From contig NZ_SDHX01000001.1 in NCBI RefSeq assembly GCF_004118375.1, positions 2,669,693 to 2,733,692 on the forward strand: DNA of 64,000 nt. The letters run 5' to 3'. The stretch comes from Oleiharenicola lentus (GTDB lineage: Bacteria > Verrucomicrobiota > Verrucomicrobiia > Opitutales > Opitutaceae). The notes under the pieces were generated by a model, which had not been told where the DNA came from, made no database searches, and worked only from the letters and a program-made list of their open reading frames with translations. A program made the translations under genes and the position numbers. Of the stretch, positions 8,255 to 16,797 are shown in pieces. Position 1 is the first letter of the stretch. Every line of letters starts with the position of its first letter.

Positions 8255-11200
8255 ATGCACCTGAAGCATAATCGTCGTCGTGCGTATCCCGTCGCCTTAT
8301 TGGCGGCACTCGCACTGCTGGCTCAGTCGGCCAGCCTGATCGCCCAAACCGCCCCCGCCCCCGCGGCTGGGCAATCTGAAGAAGCCTCCAAGCTAACCCC
8401 GGAAGCCGCCAAGGCTGCTGCCGAGAAGGAGGAATCCGTTCTCGAACTTTCGCCCTTTACGGTGACAGCCACCGAAGAAGAGGGCTGGGTAGCCACCAAG
8501 TCGCTCGCCGGCTCCCGCCTGAAGACTGAACTCAAGGACATCGCCGCCCCTGTCGAAGTGCTGACGATGGAGTTCATGAACGACTTTGCTCTGACCTCTG
8601 CCGCCGATGCTGCCATCTACACGACCAATGTCGAAGGCGCGGGCGACAATCTGGAACTAGGGCCTGGCGCAGGTTTCGGCACCGGTTTCCCTCCGCCCAC
8701 CCGCGTCCGCGGTCTGCGCGACGCGACCAACTCCCGCGAATTCTTCGAGAGTTTCATTCCCTCCGACAATTACAACCTTGACCGCGTAACAATCGCTTCC
8801 GGTCCGAACAACCTGCTGTTCGGTTCCGGCAGTCCGGCCGGCACGATTGACTCGACCCTGAAACGGGCGCAGTTCCGCGACTTCGCCCGCGTTGACCTGC
8901 AGTTCGACTCGAACAAGTCCCAGCGTTACGCCTTCGACGTGAATCAGGATATCATCAAGGATAAGATTGCCCTTCGCGTTTCTCACGTGACCGAAAAGAA
9001 GAATTACGAATACGAACCCGCCGGATATGATCACGAGCGCTATTATGGAGCCCTGATGCTGCGGCCGTTTAAAAAGACCACCATCTCGCTCCACGCTGAA
9101 AAGGTGAAGGTTCAGAATATTCGGCCGCAGCTCCTTCTGCCTTTCGACAAGGTCAGTGCTTGGAGCAAAGCCGGAAGTATCACCAGCTATACGCACGGGG
9201 TGAACAATCCGATCTTTCACAATCCAGCCGCCGGTGCCACCTGGAACAATGCCGTGATAAACAATACCATCTGGGAGCGCCACAACAACAACGTCGTCTT
9301 CGTGCACGGCGCCACGGCAGGCTCGATGGCCGGCAAAGCTTACGACTTCAACAACACCGTTCAGATCAAGTCCCCCAAGGATCTGCCGGGTGTTGATCCG
9401 CTCAACAATGAGGCTGACGGCTACACCTTCCTTGATGGCACTTACATCCCTGTGGACGTTGACATCGCCGGCGCGGCCAAAGGCCAGAAATTCGACGCTG
9501 ACATCTACAATATTTTCATCACCCAGCAAATCGGCGACAACCTCTTCATCGAGGCCGCCGCTTCGAAGGAGTCTGTTGAGGACTGGAATGTTGGTATGGG
9601 TGGCTACATCGGTGCCTACACGGTCCATCTCGACTCCAACAAGTTCATGGCTGACGGCGTCACGGCCAACCCCAACGCGGGCAAAATGTATATCCAGGGC
9701 GACCCGTTCCGCACCCAGACCCTGCGCGAGTCCGAAGACTGGCGCGTCTCTGCCTCCTACGAGTTCGACTTTCTCAAGAAAGACCATTCCTGGTGGCGCA
9801 ATGTCCTGGGCCGCCAGCGCCTCGCCGCTCTCATTTCTTCACGTGAATCTTCTAACCGCCAACAGGAGTTCTTTCCGCGCATCATACCAGTGAACGGTGT
9901 GGATCCCGTCATCACCGGGCATACCTTTACCGCCACCACGGTTAACGGCTGGGCCAACAACTCTTCGCGCATCTTCAACCAGCGCTACTATCTGGATACG
10001 GCCGCCGGTGACTATTCACCCAAATCTTACTATGATTTGTTTGGACCAAGTTATTTGGTCGATGCCAACGGCAAGACTCATGTGGTGGATATGTTGAACA
10101 CAGGTTTGACCGATCCGGAGGGTCGCCGCCTTGGTAATGGTCGCACTAATTCGTTTATCAAATCGAAGTTCGATACCAAGCAACTCTCTTATCAGGGCTT
10201 CTTCTGGAACAATCGTCTAGTCGCAACGCTTGGCTGGCGCGAAGACTCGGCCAATTCCACGGGTGCTGTGACCAAACTCGACCCCTTCCGCCCGAATCCC
10301 ACTGTGCCGGTAAGCGCCCTTGTTGCAGACACCCGTACTGGACTCCTGCCGCTGCTGCAAGATGTCGCCTTTGCGCCGTACAACTCCGCCAACGAACAGT
10401 CCGGAACGACCCGCACCCGCGGCTTCGTGGCCCGCCCCTTGCGCGACTTCGTTCGCCTTCCGCTCAACGCCGACATCTCAGTCGCCTGGAATCGCTCCAA
10501 CACTTTCCAGCCCGACGTCTCCAACCTTGATCCTTTCGGCAACCGCGTGAAGGGCGCTACCGGCGAGGGCGAGGACAAGAGTATTCGCCTTGATCTGATG
10601 GAAGGAAAATTCTCCGTCCGCTATACCGAATTCGAGAACTCGGATGGCCCCGCCCGTGCCGGAAATGTGCCGTTCAACCGCTTCCGATTTGATCTCTCCA
10701 GCATCCTTAACCGTGTGATGACTCTGGCCAACGGCAGTGGCAACACCCCGATCACCGGCTACACGAACAACCAGGGATTCAATACGCTCGGCAGCGGCGA
10801 TCCCTATTGGGTGGCAAGCTTCCGCGTCGCAAGCGGCAAAGAATGGGGCATGGACTGGCAGGTCACGAAAAACTTCCAGCTGCGCTTCAACATGAACACT
10901 CAGGATGTGACCGAAAGCGACATCGGCCTGCCCTGGTGGGAGTGGCTCGACTTGGAAATCCCGAAGTATCAGGCCCTCACCTTCCCGGAGGGTGGTATCA
11001 GCAATCCGCGCGACCTCAACAGCAACGGCGTCATTGACACTTGGAATTGGAACACAGCTTGGATCAGTGACTCCGACCAACGCACCGTCGCCCAGCGATA
11101 TGATGAAGTCGTCATCCGCGGCGCCAACGGTAAGGATATCATTCAATCGCTGGATGGCCGCCCCAACGAGTTCGTCCGTGAGAATCGGTACAACGTCAAC

Positions 11201-11563
11201 TGGATGTATCGCTTCTCCGAAGGACGGCTCAAGGGTCTGAGCGTCGGCGGTGCCTTCCGCCACCGCGCCGCCCCCGTGCTCTCCTTTAACAAAAAGCTGG
11301 TGAACGGTATCGGTGCTCTCGACATCGAGAATCCCTTCTATGGCAAGGAGGAGAACTTGGTGGACCTCAGCTTCAACTACCGTCGCAAGCTCAACGACTC
11401 CTTCTGGGGCGTGAAGGGCTACAACATTGGCTTAAACATCCGGAACGTGCTCGACGATTCCGACCTCTACGACAAACTGATCAACGTCAGCGGCGTCGCG
11501 GTCCGCCGGGCCAAGCCTTTTGAGGGTCGCACTTTCATCCTCAGCATGGGCTTCGATCTGTGA
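8255..11563 (+). CDS. TonB-dependent outer-membrane receptor (copy 1)
   Basis: This 1102-residue protein has a signal peptide ending near SLIAQ, a Glu/Ala-rich linker, then ESVLELSPFTVTATEEE, which probably serves as the Ton-box region, and a plug domain (about residues 75-230; conserved NLDRVTIASGPNNLLFG). The rest is a beta-barrel ending in RTFILSMGFDL. It should import an oligosaccharide across the outer membrane using the Ton motor. At this size it resembles SusC-like receptors, but no SusD partner is nearby. A LacI gene diverges from it, and a strong terminator follows, so it is probably a monocistronic, sugar-regulated unit. Substrate is unknown. Confidence 0.95.
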   Translation: MHLKHNRRRAYPVALLAALALLAQSASLIAQTAPAPAAGQSEEASKLTPEAAKAAAEKEESVLELSPFTVTATEEEGWVATKSLAGSRLKTELKDIAAPVEVLTMEFMNDFALTSAADAAIYTTNVEGAGDNLELGPGAGFGTGFPPPTRVRGLRDATNSREFFESFIPSDNYNLDRVTIASGPNNLLFGSGSPAGTIDSTLKRAQFRDFARVDLQFDSNKSQRYAFDVNQDIIKDKIALRVSHVTEKKNYEYEPAGYDHERYYGALMLRPFKKTTISLHAEKVKVQNIRPQLLLPFDKVSAWSKAGSITSYTHGVNNPIFHNPAAGATWNNAVINNTIWERHNNNVVFVHGATAGSMAGKAYDFNNTVQIKSPKDLPGVDPLNNEADGYTFLDGTYIPVDVDIAGAAKGQKFDADIYNIFITQQIGDNLFIEAAASKESVEDWNVGMGGYIGAYTVHLDSNKFMADGVTANPNAGKMYIQGDPFRTQTLRESEDWRVSASYEFDFLKKDHSWWRNVLGRQRLAALISSRESSNRQQEFFPRIIPVNGVDPVITGHTFTATTVNGWANNSSRIFNQRYYLDTAAGDYSPKSYYDLFGPSYLVDANGKTHVVDMLNTGLTDPEGRRLGNGRTNSFIKSKFDTKQLSYQGFFWNNRLVATLGWREDSANSTGAVTKLDPFRPNPTVPVSALVADTRTGLLPLLQDVAFAPYNSANEQSGTTRTRGFVARPLRDFVRLPLNADISVAWNRSNTFQPDVSNLDPFGNRVKGATGEGEDKSIRLDLMEGKFSVRYTEFENSDGPARAGNVPFNRFRFDLSSILNRVMTLANGSGNTPITGYTNNQGFNTLGSGDPYWVASFRVASGKEWGMDWQVTKNFQLRFNMNTQDVTESDIGLPWWEWLDLEIPKYQALTFPEGGISNPRDLNSNGVIDTWNWNTAWISDSDQRTVAQRYDEVVIRGANGKDIIQSLDGRPNEFVRENRYNVNWMYRFSEGRLKGLSVGGAFRHRAAPVLSFNKKLVNGIGALDIENPFYGKEENLVDLSFNYRRKLNDSFWGVKGYNIGLNIRNVLDDSDLYDKLINVSGVAVRRAKPFEGRTFILSMGFDL

Positions 11564-11594
11564 TCTTCTGTTCCATGGGGTTATGAACAGTCGA

Positions 11595-11622
11595 GGCGCC
11601 CGCGCAAGTGGGCGCCTTTTCC
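11595..11622 (+). terminator. Rho-independent terminator after TonB receptor 1
   Basis: GGCGCCC (11595-11601) and GGGCGCC (11610-11616) form a perfect seven-base GC stem with an eight-base loop, followed directly by TTTTCC. It lies 32 bases after the receptor stop codon. Confidence 0.85.
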
Positions 11623-11639
11623 TTGCCCACTTCTTCCGC

Positions 11640-12260
11640 ATGATCTCCCCTGTTCCACCTTTTCTGTGGTCCCGCACCAAGCCGCCTGTCGCCGGCCTTC
11701 GGTGGATACTATTGGTACTGGTCGTCCTGATTCTCAGGCTTCCGGGCGCAGATACCCCGTCGCGCGATCTCACGGGACACGCCTTTGATCCGCTCGACCA
11801 TGCCCCGGCCGGCACGGTGATTCTGTTGTTCATGGCCACTGATTGTCCGATTTCGAACCGCTACGCTCCGGTGGTGAATGATCTGGTCAAGGTGTTCGCG
11901 TCTCCAACCCTGCGGTTTTTCGCCGTATATCCCGACCCCGCCACCACGCCCGCCGCGATCCGAAAACATCAATGGGACTATGGCTACACGCTCCCAACCC
12001 TGATGGATCCGGAACATACGCTGGTCAGGCGGGCCGGAGCCACTGTAACACCCGAGGTCGCTGTATTCAGCATATCGGCAGAAGCCGGTAAAAGTCCGCG
12101 TTTGGTCTATCGCGGACGTATCGATAACCGCCACGAAGACATTGGACGGTCCCGTCCCAACGCAACCCAGGACGATCTTCGCGAGGTTCTCAAGGCTATC
12201 GTCAACGGCACGCCCCTCGAACTCCACACCACCCGTGCTGTGGGCTGCTACATTGAATGA
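11640..12260 (+). CDS. Membrane-anchored or exported redoxin-like protein
   Basis: This 206-residue protein has a hydrophobic segment at about residues 19-36 and then a thioredoxin-like domain. The active-site region reads FMATDCPISNRYAP: a single Cys (C69) is present where a CxxC pair would be in thioredoxins. A second conserved Cys (C203) occurs in the C-terminal VGCYIE. This arrangement is characteristic of redoxin-domain proteins found beside haem/copper oxidase-like genes in Acidobacteriota, Planctomycetota and Verrucomicrobiota. The start at 11640 follows the receptor terminator; an extension back to 11520 would overlap the receptor. Its stop overlaps the next start (ATGA), implying translational coupling. 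It may handle copper or redox maturation of its partner, which is inference. Confidence 0.85.
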   Translation: MISPVPPFLWSRTKPPVAGLRWILLVLVVLILRLPGADTPSRDLTGHAFDPLDHAPAGTVILLFMATDCPISNRYAPVVNDLVKVFASPTLRFFAVYPDPATTPAAIRKHQWDYGYTLPTLMDPEHTLVRRAGATVTPEVAVFSISAEAGKSPRLVYRGRIDNRHEDIGRSRPNATQDDLREVLKAIVNGTPLELHTTRAVGCYIE

Positions 12261-14515
12261 CTCGTCCTCGGATTATATTCGGCCTCCTGATTGTCGGCCT
12301 GGGTTCGTGCAAGGCCGTTCCGCGCACCGATTACGCGACGGGAATCGCACCCATCCTGAACCAACACTGCGTCGCTTGCCACCGGCCGGAGGGCAGTGCC
12401 CCCTTCAGCCTGCTCGGCTATGAGGCCGCACGCCGCCGTGCCCGTCTTATGGCAGACGTGGCTGCCGACCGTTACATGCCTCCCTGGAAACCTGAGCCAA
12501 ATTACGGACCGGCGCTGGTAGGCTCGCGAGGTCTCTCCGCAACCGAACTCGCCGTCCTGCGCTCCTGGGCCGATACTGGAGCACCCTCCGGCGACCTATC
12601 CCTCACCCCCGAGCCCCCATCCCCGCCGCACGACGGCTGGACTCTGGGCGAGCCCGACCTCGTGCTCCAAGCCACCGAGGCCTATCAACTCGGAGCCGCG
12701 GGCTCCGATGTTTTCCGCAACTTCGTGCTGCCGCTGCCGCTCGATCGCCGTCGTTACGTCCGCACTGTGGAGTTTCTCCCCGAATCGCGAAATGCGATTC
12801 ACCATGCCGTCATCGCATTGGACCCGACACCGGGCTCCCGCGCGCGTGATGCCGCCGATCCCGGACCAGGTTTCGATTCGATGGATCTCGGCCAAGCCAT
12901 CAATCCCAATGGACATATCATCGGTTGGACGCCCGGTCAAATCCCCTACGAGGTGTTTCCGGGCACCGCCTGGGAACTCGCTCCCGGCACTGACCTGATC
13001 CTGCAACTGCATCTCGTTCCAACCGGCCGAAGCGAATTCATCCGACCGCGCATCGGCCTGTATTTCACCGAGGAGTCTCCCAGCGTTACCAGCACGGTGA
13101 TCCAATTGCGCGAATACGACCTGGATATTCCCGCCGGCGCTGTGGCGCACGAAATTGAGGAGACTTTCACCCTTCCCACGTCCGCCCGCGTTTTCGGGCT
13201 CTATCCCCACGCCCACTACCTCGGCAAGGATCTGCGGGTGTTCGCCGAGCTGCCCGACGGTCGCCCTCAGGGGCTTATTCGTATCCCCGATTGGGATTTC
13301 GCCTGGCAGAGCGACTACCGTTTGGTTGAACCGCTGCGCCTCCCGGCCGGATCCCGCATCGTGATGCGCTACAGCTACGACAATTCCGCCAGCAACCCAC
13401 GCAACCCCTCTCGCCCGCCGCAACGCGTAAAAGCCGGTTGGCGCTCTGCCGACGAAATGGGCGAAGTCGCGATCCAGCTCCTGCTCGATCGTCAGTCGGA
13501 CCGCCTGCTTCTTGACGAGGCCCAAGCCCGCTATGATTTGGCCAGTGGCGTTACCACGGCAACCTCATGGTATAATCTGGCGGTCGCACTCGACTATCAG
13601 GACCGCAACGCCGAGGCCGAGGCAGCCTATACCCGTGCTCTCACTCTGGACCCCACGCTGGCGAAGGCGGTCAACAATCTCGGCGTGCTCGCCGAACAGC
13701 GCGGTGATCACACCGCTGCGCTGCGCCACTATCAGGCGGCCCGGGTGGCCGATCCTCAGGCCATCGAAACCCGCCTGAACCTCGCCCGCCTCCTCGCCCG
13801 CCAGGGCGGGATCGCGGAGGCGCGTCCGCTGCTTCAGGACGCCCTGCGTGACCAGCCCAGGAACCTTCGCGTCCGGCTCACGCTGGCTGACCTCCTGGTT
13901 GCCGCTCGCAATGCGGCCACCGCCCGCAGTCTCCTCGACACCACTCCGGTCGATCTTGCCGGTGATGCCCGCGTGCTGCTGCGCCGGGGCAAGCTTTTGG
14001 CCTTGGCTGGAGAGGCGGCCAAGGCCCGTGCGGTCCTCGCACAAGCCGCCGTTGCCCCTGTCTTCGACGATGAGCATATTGACCGACTCACCCGGGAATG
14101 CCACGCGGAAGCCCGCTACAATCTGGCCATCCTCGCCCAAGACACGGGCAGTATCGCCGCGGTCTCCGCAGAACTGGAAACCGCCCTCTCCCTTTGGCCG
14201 GAGCATCCTGACTCCCTCCTGATGTCCTTGGCCGTGGCCGGGGCCCGGGGCGATCATCCCAACCAGCGCCAACTGCTGGACCGTTTGCTCGAGCTTCCCA
14301 CGGAACGTCAATTTCCCCACTCAACCCTGCTGGAATTCCTGCCCGGTGCGTCAGGGGCCGTCCTTCTGGCTGATGCCTTGGATCGAAAAGGGGAACACGC
14401 GGCGGCCCGGGCCACGATCTTGACTGCCCTCGCCTCCGCCCGCACCCAAGCCCAGGTCTCCGCGGTGCAGGAACTCGAGGCCTGGCTGAAAAATCATATG
14501 CCCCGCCCCCGCTGA
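12257..14515 (+). CDS. Lipoprotein: cytochrome c, copper monooxygenase-like and TPR domains
   Basis: This 752-residue protein has a lipoprotein signal (LGSC, C18), a haem c motif CVACH (C38-H42), then a domain like copper type II ascorbate-dependent monooxygenases. All six ligands expected from peptidylglycine hydroxylase-type enzymes can be placed: H182-H183 and H252 for one copper, H318, H320 and M370 for the other. From about residue 430 to 670 there are TPR-like repeats (YNLAVALDYQDRNAEAEAAY and following). It is translationally coupled to the redoxin. Such proteins are common in Verrucomicrobiota but I know no assigned substrate. Here the position directly after a glycan receptor suggests oxidative attack on a glycan or aglycone, which is speculative. 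Confidence 0.85.
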   Translation: MTRPRIIFGLLIVGLGSCKAVPRTDYATGIAPILNQHCVACHRPEGSAPFSLLGYEAARRRARLMADVAADRYMPPWKPEPNYGPALVGSRGLSATELAVLRSWADTGAPSGDLSLTPEPPSPPHDGWTLGEPDLVLQATEAYQLGAAGSDVFRNFVLPLPLDRRRYVRTVEFLPESRNAIHHAVIALDPTPGSRARDAADPGPGFDSMDLGQAINPNGHIIGWTPGQIPYEVFPGTAWELAPGTDLILQLHLVPTGRSEFIRPRIGLYFTEESPSVTSTVIQLREYDLDIPAGAVAHEIEETFTLPTSARVFGLYPHAHYLGKDLRVFAELPDGRPQGLIRIPDWDFAWQSDYRLVEPLRLPAGSRIVMRYSYDNSASNPRNPSRPPQRVKAGWRSADEMGEVAIQLLLDRQSDRLLLDEAQARYDLASGVTTATSWYNLAVALDYQDRNAEAEAAYTRALTLDPTLAKAVNNLGVLAEQRGDHTAALRHYQAARVADPQAIETRLNLARLLARQGGIAEARPLLQDALRDQPRNLRVRLTLADLLVAARNAATARSLLDTTPVDLAGDARVLLRRGKLLALAGEAAKARAVLAQAAVAPVFDDEHIDRLTRECHAEARYNLAILAQDTGSIAAVSAELETALSLWPEHPDSLLMSLAVAGARGDHPNQRQLLDRLLELPTERQFPHSTLLEFLPGASGAVLLADALDRKGEHAAARATILTALASARTQAQVSAVQELEAWLKNHMPRPR

Positions 14516-14533
14516 ATTCCACTCGTCCTCTGT

Positions 14534-14540
14534 ATTACGA
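14534..14540 (+). promoter_or_regulatory. ATTACGA element upstream of the acid-sugar module
   Basis: TGTATTACGATAAAATTT lies 94 bases upstream of the dehydratase start, in the same direction. It is a one-base variant of the ATTACGG element, and its AT-rich downstream flank could include a -10 region. Confidence 0.3.
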
Positions 14541-14561
14541 TAAAATTTGTGTCCGGTCGCC

Positions 14562-14582
14562 TCAGGCGGCCGGGCCGCCTGA
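14562..14582. promoter_or_regulatory. Perfect 21-base palindrome upstream of the dehydratase gene
   Basis: TCAGGCGGCC and GGCCGCCTGA flank a single G. The arms pair perfectly over ten bases. It lies 52 bases before the start of the enolase-superfamily gene and is not followed by a T-tract, so an operator or an RNA hairpin controlling the 14634-20768 module is more likely than a terminator. Confidence 0.45.
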
Positions 14583-14633
14583 CATCAACCCACGGCCCCC
14601 CGTCTGCTTTCCGCCGTCCCCCTTTTTCCGCTT

Positions 14634-15806
14634 ATGAAGATCACCGCTGTCACTCCGCTAGTCCTGGGTACCGCTTGGCGCGAACTCCTCTTTGTCAAGG
14701 TAGAGACCGACGATGGCCTCACCGGTTGGGGCGAGGTTCGCCCGCTCAACAAGACTGAGGCTGTCATCGGCTACCTGCGCGAGGCCGCACCGCGCTACGC
14801 CATCGGCCGCGACCCTTTTGAAACCGAACGCCTCGTTTACGAGATGATGATGGGCGACTTCGGTCGCCCGGGAGAAGTAGCCATGTCGGCGCTCGCCTGC
14901 CTTGAGATCGCTTGCTGGGACATCAAGGGCAAGGCGCTCAATCAGCCGGTCTATCGTCTGCTTGGTGGCGCAGTGCGCGACCGCATCAAGCTTTACGCCA
15001 ATGGTTGGTATCGGGTCGAACGCACGCCGGCCGCGTTTGCCCAAGCTGCCCGTGCCGCCGTCGCCAAGGGCTACCGCGCGCTCAAGTTCGATCCCTTCGG
15101 AAACTCGTTCTTTGATTTTTCCTCCGCCGAAAAGCGCCTGTCCATCCGCTTGGTCGAGGCGGTGCGCGACGCCGTCGGCCCCGACATAGACCTGCTCGTC
15201 GAGATGCACGGCCGCTTCACCCCGATCGGGGCCATCGAGATGGCCCGCGATCTCGCCCCGCTCAAGCCCGCCTGGTTCGAAGAACCCGTCCCGCCCGAGA
15301 ACCTGAAGGCCCTCAAGAAGGTCATGGACGCCATCGCGCCGCTCGGCATCCCCGTCGCCACCGGGGAGCGGATCCACACTCCCTGCGACGTGCGCGAGTT
15401 GTTCGAACTCCAGGCTGCCGACATTCTACAGACCGACATCACCCACTTCGGCGGCCTCGCCAACGCCAAGAAAATCGCGGCCCAGGCCGAGTATGCCTAC
15501 ATGCGCATCGCCCCGCACAACGTCGGCGGCCCCGTCTCCACCGCTGCCGCCCTGCATTTCAACGCCTGCACCCCCAACGCGATGATCCAGGAAAACTTCA
15601 ACGACTTCGACGAGTCCTACGTGATGCAGGCCGCCCCGGGCGTGCCGGCCCTGGCACCCGACGGCGACGGCTGCGTCGCCCTTCCCGCCGGTCCCGGGCT
15701 CGGCGTGCAGGTCGACGAGGCGCTCCTCGCCGCGCATCCCACGAAGCGCGTTCATTTCAACCTGTTCAAAAACGACTGGCACAAGCGCGACACCAAAAAA
15801 TCATGA
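14634..15806 (+). CDS. Enolase-superfamily acid-sugar dehydratase (mandelate racemase subgroup)
   Basis: This 390-residue cytoplasmic protein has an N-terminal capping domain (LLFVKVETDDGLTGWGE) and a TIM barrel. Metal ligands are E190 (VEMHGRF), E216 (FEEP) and E245 (TGERI). The catalytic set includes K151 in LKFDPFG and a His-Asp dyad, D268 (QTDITHFGG) and H295 (APHNVGGP). These are the hallmarks of galactonate/arabonate-type sugar acid dehydratases, which turn an aldonate into a 2-keto-3-deoxy acid. The exact sugar cannot be assigned. It overlaps the next gene by four bases (ATGA), and that partner belongs to the same non-phosphorylative type of pathway. Confidence 0.9.
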   Translation: MKITAVTPLVLGTAWRELLFVKVETDDGLTGWGEVRPLNKTEAVIGYLREAAPRYAIGRDPFETERLVYEMMMGDFGRPGEVAMSALACLEIACWDIKGKALNQPVYRLLGGAVRDRIKLYANGWYRVERTPAAFAQAARAAVAKGYRALKFDPFGNSFFDFSSAEKRLSIRLVEAVRDAVGPDIDLLVEMHGRFTPIGAIEMARDLAPLKPAWFEEPVPPENLKALKKVMDAIAPLGIPVATGERIHTPCDVRELFELQAADILQTDITHFGGLANAKKIAAQAEYAYMRIAPHNVGGPVSTAAALHFNACTPNAMIQENFNDFDESYVMQAAPGVPALAPDGDGCVALPAGPGLGVQVDEALLAAHPTKRVHFNLFKNDWHKRDTKKS

Positions 15807-16795
15807 TTCGCCTCATCCAATTCCTCGATCCAGCCGGCTCCCGGCGGGTTGGCCTCGTCGAGGGCGACACTGTGCGCGAATTGCCCGAGTGGTCCACCAC
15901 CTACGCCCTCGCCCAGGCCGCGCTTGCGCGAGGTTTGAGCCTGAGCGCCCTGATCGGTCTCTCCGGACGCGGAATCCCTCACGATTTTGACCAGCTGCTC
16001 GCGGAGCAACGGGTGCTGCTTCCGTTCAATCATCCCGATCCCGCTCACTGTTCTGTCACCGGCACCGGGCTCACCCACCTCGGCAGCGCCCAGACCCGCG
16101 ATGCCATGCACGCAAAGATCGCCGGCGCCGAGTCCACGCTCACCGACTCGATGCGGATCTTCCGCTGGGGCGTCGAGGGTGGCAAACCCGCCGACGGTTC
16201 GCCGCCGGTGCAACCCGAGTGGTTCTACAAGGGCGACGGCTCCTGGCTTGTGCCGCCCGGCGGACCCCTCGTGCGACCGGCGTTCGCCGAAGACGGCGGC
16301 GAAGAGGCCGAGATTGTCGGCCTCTACCTCATTGACGTTGATGGCACGCCCTGCCGCGTCGGGTACGCTCTCGGCAACGAATTTTCCGACCACGTGATGG
16401 AACGGAAGAACTACCTCTACCTCGCGCACTCCAAGCTGCGCACCTCCTCTTTCGGTCCCGAACTGTTGATCGGAGAACTGCCCGCTTCGATCACCGGCAA
16501 CGCCCGCCTGCTCCGTAGCGGTGTCGAGGTCTGGTCCGGCGCTTTCCACACCGGCGAGGACAACATGAGCTACCGACTGGCCGGCCTCGAGCACCACCAT
16601 TTCAAATATGCCGGCTTCCGCCGACCCGGTGACGTGCATTGCCATTTCTTTGGCACCTCGCTCCTGAGCTTCGCGGCCGGCGTGCAGGCCCAGGACGGCG
16701 ACGTGTTCGAGATCGCCGCCGCCCCTTTCACGCGGCCGCTCCGCAATCCCCTCCGCCACGACTCCACTCGCACTCCGGCCGTCCGGGTCCTTTGA
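15803..16795 (+). CDS. AraD1/GguC-like fumarylacetoacetase-fold protein
   Basis: This 330-residue cytoplasmic protein begins MIRLIQFLDPAGSRRVGLVE, as in the AraD1 (GguC) branch of the fumarylacetoacetate hydrolase superfamily. Acidic metal-site candidates occur in GGEEAEIVGLY, and GYALGNEFSDHVMERKNYLYLAHSK and PGDVHCHFFGTSLLS are family-like. Family members are associated with breakdown of 2-keto-3-deoxy pentonate or hexonate intermediates. Coupling to the preceding dehydratase by a four-base overlap supports consecutive steps. No aldehyde dehydrogenase for the final step is in the window. Confidence 0.85.
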   Translation: MIRLIQFLDPAGSRRVGLVEGDTVRELPEWSTTYALAQAALARGLSLSALIGLSGRGIPHDFDQLLAEQRVLLPFNHPDPAHCSVTGTGLTHLGSAQTRDAMHAKIAGAESTLTDSMRIFRWGVEGGKPADGSPPVQPEWFYKGDGSWLVPPGGPLVRPAFAEDGGEEAEIVGLYLIDVDGTPCRVGYALGNEFSDHVMERKNYLYLAHSKLRTSSFGPELLIGELPASITGNARLLRSGVEVWSGAFHTGEDNMSYRLAGLEHHHFKYAGFRRPGDVHCHFFGTSLLSFAAGVQAQDGDVFEIAAAPFTRPLRNPLRHDSTRTPAVRVL

Positions 16796-16797
16796 CC

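Noticed and set aside
11520-11639. Redoxin start at 11520
   Set aside because: It overlaps the receptor's 3' end and the terminator; the ATG at 11640 keeps the membrane segment and domain intact.
16639-16797. N-terminal extension of the third sulfatase
   Set aside because: It overlaps the AraD1-like gene and would hide the signal peptide starting at 16798.
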